Positions 12,359 through 15,987 of a stretch of 15,987 bases of DNA are shown piece after piece. The position numbers and the translations under genes were made by a program. The stretch is from Gulosibacter sediminis (GTDB lineage Bacteria; Actinomycetota; Actinomycetes; Actinomycetales; Microbacteriaceae): positions 125,137 to 141,123 of the forward strand of contig NZ_JACXJG010000017.1 of NCBI RefSeq assembly GCF_014904065.1, written 5' to 3'. The notes beneath the pieces are model-generated. The model saw only the letters and a program-made list of their open reading frames with translations. It searched no databases and was not told where the DNA came from. Within the stretch, counting starts at the first letter, position 1. Each line of letters starts with the position of its first letter.

Positions 12359-13630
12359 CTAGTTGGCCGGGCCCTCGACGAGGGTCGTCGTGCCGCTCTG
12401 CTCGGCGCCCGACGACGTCGTCCACGTCAGGGTCACCTCGGTGCCAGGCGTGTACTCGGCGATAAGTCCCTGCAGCTCGGATGCGCTTCCCACGGCAATG
12501 CCATCGACCGCGGTGATCGTGTCGCCGGCCGCGAGGCCGACCTCGGCCGCGGGGGTGTCGTCGTAGACGCCCGCCACCGTGGCGCCCGCGACGGTGCTCG
12601 AGCTCGTGCCCGACGTCGAGTCGGCGAGCGCAATACCGAGGAACGCCGGCGTGCCGAGCGTGTTCGTGTCGGTCTCGACGCCGTCGATGATGTTCTGCGC
12701 GACGCTGAGCGCCGTGTCGATCTCGATCGCGTAGCCCGAGATGTTCGTGCCACCGCTCGAGGCCGCAGTCGTCATGCCGACGACCTCGCCCTGGTCGTCG
12801 AGCACCGCGCCACCCGAGTCGCCCGTTACCACATCGGCGTCGATCTCAATCATGTTGGTAAGCGTGTTCGAGCCGGTCGTGCCGCCGCTTGCCGCCTCGT
12901 TTGACGGTGTCACCGACGCATCAAGATTCGTCACGACGCCGTCGGCGGCCATGAGTTCGCCGCCTCCCTCGGCGTTACCGATCGCGGTAACGGCGTCACT
13001 CACCGCGAGGTCATCGTCCTGATCGATCGTCGCCGTGGTCAGCCCGCTCGCGTCCTCAAGCTGCAGCACGGCAACATCCTGCGTCGAGTCGGTGCCGACG
13101 ACGGTCGCGTTGTACGTGGTGCCGTCAGTCGTCGTGACCTGCACCGAGGTCGACCTCTCGACGACGTGGTTGTTCGTCAGCACGAGCCCGTCGGAGCTCA
13201 GGACGATGCCCGTGCCCGCCGCCGCCGCGCTCTGATATTCGAGCTTCGTGTCGATGAGCACGACGCCGGTCGACTCATCCGCACTCGCGGCTGAGATGTC
13301 GAGGCTGTCGGTCGACTCCTGCGTCGAACCGCCAAGCGAGCCGCCGCTCTGCCCATCCGTGCCCTGGCCGAACCCGCCGCTCGACGTGCCCTCGTCGACC
13401 CACGGCACGAGGTCGAGCAGTTGCTGCTTGAGTGCTTGGGAGGCGGGGCTGAGGTTCTGCGTGGTCTGGGCCGACGCATCCGCGCCCTGCCAGGCGCTGT
13501 GGGTGGTGGCGCCACTCGTGATGGCGAAGCCGCCGAACGCGCCGGCGACGACGAGGCCACAGCCGGCAGCGACTGCTGTCAGACCGCGCCGAACGCGAGG
13601 TTTCCGAGAAGTGGGTGCTGAGTCGTTCAT
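12359..13630 (-). CDS. Membrane-anchored HtrA/DegP-like serine protease with PDZ domain
   Basis: 423 residues. A short basic N-terminus (RKPRVRRG) is followed by one hydrophobic segment (about 17-39) acting as signal anchor, then a Ser/Gly/Gln-rich linker to about 120. The trypsin-like S1C domain has His155 in LTNNHVV, Asp185 in TQDVAVL and the nucleophile Ser272 in GDSGGAV. A PDZ domain occupies about 326-420 (FLGIAL, PAAEVGLAAGDTITAVDGIAV). The catalytic part should lie outside the membrane, where such proteases degrade or refold damaged exported proteins. The mature part is very rich in Asp, Thr and Ser and poor in Lys/Arg. The ATG has a weak Shine-Dalgarno. Promoter-like elements covered by two inverted repeats lie at 13695-13733, suggesting tight regulation. 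Confidence 0.92.
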   Translation of the reverse strand: MNDSAPTSRKPRVRRGLTAVAAGCGLVVAGAFGGFAITSGATTHSAWQGADASAQTTQNLSPASQALKQQLLDLVPWVDEGTSSGGFGQGTDGQSGGSLGGSTQESTDSLDISAASADESTGVVLIDTKLEYQSAAAAGTGIVLSSDGLVLTNNHVVERSTSVQVTTTDGTTYNATVVGTDSTQDVAVLQLEDASGLTTATIDQDDDLAVSDAVTAIGNAEGGGELMAADGVVTNLDASVTPSNEAASGGTTGSNTLTNMIEIDADVVTGDSGGAVLDDQGEVVGMTTAASSGGTNISGYAIEIDTALSVAQNIIDGVETDTNTLGTPAFLGIALADSTSGTSSSTVAGATVAGVYDDTPAAEVGLAAGDTITAVDGIAVGSASELQGLIAEYTPGTEVTLTWTTSSGAEQSGTTTLVEGPAN

Positions 13631-13694
13631 GGCCCTGATATCACCCCTCTTCGCGATGATTCGGGCATGGGACAGCTATGAACCAGTTATGCGT

Positions 13695-13733
13695 CGATAT
13701 GATATCGGGTTTGCACAGTGAGTAAAATCACTG
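13695..13733 (-). promoter_or_regulatory. Predicted htrA promoter covered by two inverted repeats
   Basis: On the minus strand TTTACT (plus 13721-13726) and TATCAT (plus 13699-13704) are 16 bases apart, a plausible -35/-10 pair giving a leader of about 60 bases. The -10 lies inside CGATAT-G-ATATCG (13695-13707), a perfect 6-1-6 palindrome. The -35 lies inside CAGTGA-N6-TCACTG (13716-13733), a perfect 6-6-6 inverted repeat. Another palindrome, TGATATCA, is at 13636-13643 just before the htrA ATG. The same stretch carries TAAAAT (13723-13728) on the plus strand, which could serve the divergent permease. Confidence 0.45.
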
Positions 13734-13805
13734 ATCGCCAACGACGACGCTTCATGCACCGCCGCCGAGACACCCCGATGGCGGGATGCACGTTTGTACG
13801 GCACA

Positions 13806-13857
13806 CAGTGACAGCGCAGTGAGCCCGGACGCCGACCTCCAGCGGGACCCCTAACCT
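13806..13857 (+). promoter_or_regulatory. Possible permease promoter with two CAGTGA half-sites
   Basis: TAACCT (13852-13857) is a TAnnnT -10 candidate 31 bases before the permease ATG; no -35 consensus is seen. Upstream, CAGTGA occurs at 13806-13811 and again at 13817-13822, 11 bases apart, so on the same face of the helix. The hexamer is the same as the half-site of the inverted repeat at 13716-13733. Placement about 45-58 bases before the inferred start would suit an activator. Confidence 0.3.
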
Positions 13858-13888
13858 AGCGCCCCGCGCGCGCAACCCGGAACGCGAA

Positions 13889-15328
13889 ATGTCACAACAC
13901 ACCGCCCAGGCTGGCACCGACGCACAGCCAGCGAAGAAGCTTCGCAATCGCCACGTGACGATGATCACGCTCGGCGGCATCATCGGTTCGAGCCTGTTCG
14001 TGGGCTCGGCCAACGTCATCTCCCAGGTCGGCCCCGCCGCCCTCTTCTCCTACGCCATCGGCGGTCTGCTCGTCATGCTCGCGATGCGGATGCTCGGCGA
14101 GATGGCGACCGCTCGGCCGTCGATCGGCTCGTTCATGGAGTACGCCCGCAGCGGCCTCGGTGAGTGGGCCGGTTACCTCGTCGGGTGGCTCTACTGGTAC
14201 TTCTGGGTCGGCGTCGTCGCCTACGAGGCGGTCATCGGTGGCGCGATCCTCAACGGCTGGTTCCCCGTTATTCCCTCGTGGGTCTTCGCGGTCGCACTGC
14301 TCGTGATCTTCATCGTCACGAATCTCGTCTCGCTGCGCTCGTTCGGCGAGGTTGAGTTCTGGCTTGCGAGCATCAAGGTTGCCGCGATCATCGTCTTCCT
14401 CGCTGTCGGCGCGCTGTTCATCTTCGGTCTTTGGCCGAACGCGACGCCCGGCATCAGCAACCTCTGGAGCCACGGTGGCTTCGCACCCAACGGCGTCTGG
14501 CCAATCCTCTCGGGTGTCGCCATCGTGATCTTCTCGTACTTCGGCACCGAGATCGCCGTTATGGCGGCGGCCGAGTCGGAGGACCCGGCCCGCGGCGTGC
14601 GGCAGGCCACCAACACGATCGTCTGGCGCATCCTGCTCTTCTACTTAGGTTCGGTGTTCCTCATCGTCGCGATCGTGCCGTGGAACGGCCTGCCTGACAC
14701 CGACGACCAGGGCCCATTCGCCTACCTGTTCTCGCAGTACGGCATTCCCGGTGCCGACCTCATCATGACCGCCGTGATCCTCACCGCCGTCTGCTCGGTG
14801 CTCAACTCGGGCATCTACTCGGCGTCGCGCATGTTCGCGTCGATTGCTGAACGCGGCTTTGCCCCGAAGTTCATCGCCCGCAAGGCAAAGAACGGCGTGC
14901 CGGTCGCGGCCGTCATCGCCTCGACGCTCGGCGGCTTCGCCGCGGTGCTCGTGAGCTTCCTGTTCCCCGACAGCGGCATCTTCGACTTCATCATGAACAG
15001 CTCGGGCCTCGTCGCACTGTTCGTGTACGTGTTCATCGCGCTGACGCAGGTGCGCCTGCGCAACAAGATGACCCCGGACGAGCAGGCGGAGCTCAAGCTG
15101 AAGATGTGGCTGCACCCGTGGCTCGCGTACCTCACCGTCGCCGCCGTCGCTGGCGTCGTCGTGATCATGCTCGTGAGCGGACCGAACACGCAGGTGCAGG
15201 TGTGGACGAGCCTGATCTCGGTCGTCGTCCTCGTGGCCGTGTGGCCGTTGGTGCGCCGCAACCTCAAGAAGTCGGGCCAATACGGTAAGCCGATCACCGA
15301 GGCCGTCGAGGCCCCGATGGGCGAATAG
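13889..15328 (+). CDS. Amino-acid permease, APC superfamily (AAT family)
   Basis: 479 residues with about twelve hydrophobic segments, the standard size. The first helix has the substrate-binding region ITLGGIIGSSLFVGSANVI (about 27-45), where most members read GIIGTGLF or GIIGSGLF. Next come the family-typical MLGEMATARPSIGSFMEYA (about 68-86) and GWLYWYFWVGVVAYEA (about 98-113). FSYFGTEIAVMAAAESEDPARG (helix 6, about 214-235) is followed by the SGIYSASRMFASIAERG loop region (about 307-323). This class imports amino acids by proton symport across the cytoplasmic membrane; the GABA/proline/asparagine-type subgroup is most similar, but the substrate cannot be fixed from sequence. The ATG has only a weak GGAA upstream. 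No metabolic partner gene is adjacent. Transcription ends at a strong hairpin before ftsY. Confidence 0.93.
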   Translation: MSQHTAQAGTDAQPAKKLRNRHVTMITLGGIIGSSLFVGSANVISQVGPAALFSYAIGGLLVMLAMRMLGEMATARPSIGSFMEYARSGLGEWAGYLVGWLYWYFWVGVVAYEAVIGGAILNGWFPVIPSWVFAVALLVIFIVTNLVSLRSFGEVEFWLASIKVAAIIVFLAVGALFIFGLWPNATPGISNLWSHGGFAPNGVWPILSGVAIVIFSYFGTEIAVMAAAESEDPARGVRQATNTIVWRILLFYLGSVFLIVAIVPWNGLPDTDDQGPFAYLFSQYGIPGADLIMTAVILTAVCSVLNSGIYSASRMFASIAERGFAPKFIARKAKNGVPVAAVIASTLGGFAAVLVSFLFPDSGIFDFIMNSSGLVALFVYVFIALTQVRLRNKMTPDEQAELKLKMWLHPWLAYLTVAAVAGVVVIMLVSGPNTQVQVWTSLISVVVLVAVWPLVRRNLKKSGQYGKPITEAVEAPMGE

Positions 15329-15344
15329 CTCCCCGGCCCCGATC

Positions 15345-15390
15345 AACGAGCGGCGGCTCGCGGCTTCGGTCGGGAGCCGCCGCTCGTTTC
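15345..15390. terminator. Strong bidirectional terminator with UUCG tetraloop, permease / ftsY
   Basis: AACGAGCGGCGGCTC (15345-15359) pairs perfectly with GAGCCGCCGCTCGTT (15374-15388). After one G-G mismatch an inner CGGC-TTCG-GTCG (15361-15372) adds four pairs closed by a UUCG loop. TTT follows on the plus strand (15387-15389). It lies in the gap between the permease stop (15328) and the ftsY stop (15405), so it can serve both convergent genes. Confidence 0.85.
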
Positions 15391-15404
15391 TGCGCTCGGT
15401 GACG

Positions 15405-15987
15405 CTACGCGTCGGCGAGCAGCTGTTCGGCGAAGACGTGCGGAGTGAAACCGGTGAGGTCGTTGATGCCCTCGCCCGTGCCGATGAGCTTGATCGGCAG
15501 CCCGGTGCGCTCCTGCACAGCGAGCACGAATCCACCCTTGGCCGAACCGTCGAGCTTCGTGATGACGAGGCCCGTCACACCGGCATATTCAATGAAGGCC
15601 TCGGCCTGCTGCACGCCATTTTGGCCGGTCGTGGCGTCGAGCACGAGCAACACCTCGCTCACGGGTGTGAGCTTCTCGACGACGCGGTGCACCTTCTTGA
15701 GCTCGTCCATGAGGCCAGCTTTCGTCTGCAGGCGACCGGCAGTGTCGATGATCGCCATCTCGATGCCGTCGCGCATCGCGATCTCGACGGTCTGGTAGGC
15801 GACGGATGCCGGGTCTTGGCCGAACTGCTGCGGCCGCACGATGCGCACATCGGCGCGCATCGCCCACGTGTCGAGCTGCTCGACCGCCGCGGCGCGGAAG
15901 GTATCGGCCGCACCGACCACGACCGTGCGGTCGAAGTTGCGCAGGAAGCGCGCGAACTTGCCGATCGTCGTCGTCTTGCCGACGCCG
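15405..15987 (-). CDS. ftsY: Signal recognition particle receptor FtsY, C-terminal GTPase part (cut by window edge)
   Basis: About 193 C-terminal residues are visible; the N-terminal part and start lie beyond the right edge. The reading frame enters with the P-loop GVGKTTTIGKFA. It continues through the FtsY-specific ADTFRAAAVEQL, DPASVAYQ, DTAGRLQTKAGLMDELKKV, LLVLDATTGQNGVQQAEAF, TKLDGSAKGG and the C-terminal GTGEGINDLTGFTPHVFAEQLL. These distinguish it from Ffh, which reads TKLDGDARGG and ends in an M domain. FtsY is the membrane receptor that pairs with Ffh to hand ribosomes to the SecYEG channel. A shorter reading from the internal Met at 15920 would lose the P-loop and is not a real start. 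Confidence 0.96.
   Translation of the reverse strand, partial: GVGKTTTIGKFARFLRNFDRTVVVGAADTFRAAAVEQLDTWAMRADVRIVRPQQFGQDPASVAYQTVEIAMRDGIEMAIIDTAGRLQTKAGLMDELKKVHRVVEKLTPVSEVLLVLDATTGQNGVQQAEAFIEYAGVTGLVITKLDGSAKGGFVLAVQERTGLPIKLIGTGEGINDLTGFTPHVFAEQLLADA

Noticed and set aside
1..15987. CRISPR arrays, tRNA or rRNA genes, insertion sequences, prophage or toxin-antitoxin modules
   Set aside because: No regularly spaced repeats, cloverleaf-like sequences, transposase or integrase motifs, or flanking direct repeats were seen on either strand.

Overview
The window looks like a chromosomal core segment of a high-GC Gram-positive bacterium, most likely an actinobacterium of the Microbacteriaceae type. 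The evidence is the strong G/C bias at third codon positions, several GTG/TTG and probable leaderless starts, the actinobacterial DUF2469 protein, a ribosomal protein S16 with a long Glu/Ala-rich tail, and the neighbourhood ftsY / ffh / rpsP-khpA-rimM-trmD / rplS-lepB-rnhB-DUF2469-yraN-yifB. Family assignments come from recognising protein motifs; no database search was run.

Layout, left to right. (1) 1-487, minus strand: the start of yifB/comM and the whole of yraN. (2) 488-2628: a long, comparatively AT-rich intergenic stretch and a plus-strand thiamine-diphosphate enzyme inserted into the usual DUF2469-yraN neighbourhood. (3) 2707-5024, minus strand: rplS, then lepB-rnhB-DUF2469. A perfect 15-bp hairpin separates rplS from lepB, and rplS has a structured leader with its own promoter. 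(4) 5178-6931, minus strand: a four-helix membrane protein of unknown function and a YbdK-type carboxylate-amine ligase. (5) 7142-9098, plus strand: rpsP-khpA-rimM-trmD, the ribosome assembly and tRNA modification operon. It runs opposite to ffh, ftsY and rplS, which suggests a local inversion. (6) 9175-11690, minus strand: ffh and a LysR regulator. (7) 11743-13630: a gamma-carbonic-anhydrase-like protein (plus) converging on a membrane-anchored HtrA protease (minus), with a bidirectional terminator between them. (8) 13889-15328, plus strand: an amino-acid permease. (9) 15405-15987, minus strand: the C-terminal part of ftsY.

Functionally, most of the window serves translation and protein export. 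S16, L19, RimM and TrmD make and tune the ribosome and tRNA. Ffh and FtsY deliver nascent membrane and secreted proteins to the translocon. LepB cleaves signal peptides, and HtrA handles proteins outside the membrane. RNase HII, YraN and YifB/ComM belong to nucleic-acid maintenance and DNA uptake. The TPP enzyme, LysR regulator, carbonic-anhydrase homologue, YbdK and permease are metabolic additions placed between these blocks.

I found no CRISPR array, tRNA, rRNA, insertion sequence or prophage. The most interesting non-coding signals are the rplS leader, whose two pairs of complementary segments interleave and one of which overlaps the ribosome-binding site, and a pair of inverted repeats lying exactly on the predicted htrA promoter.
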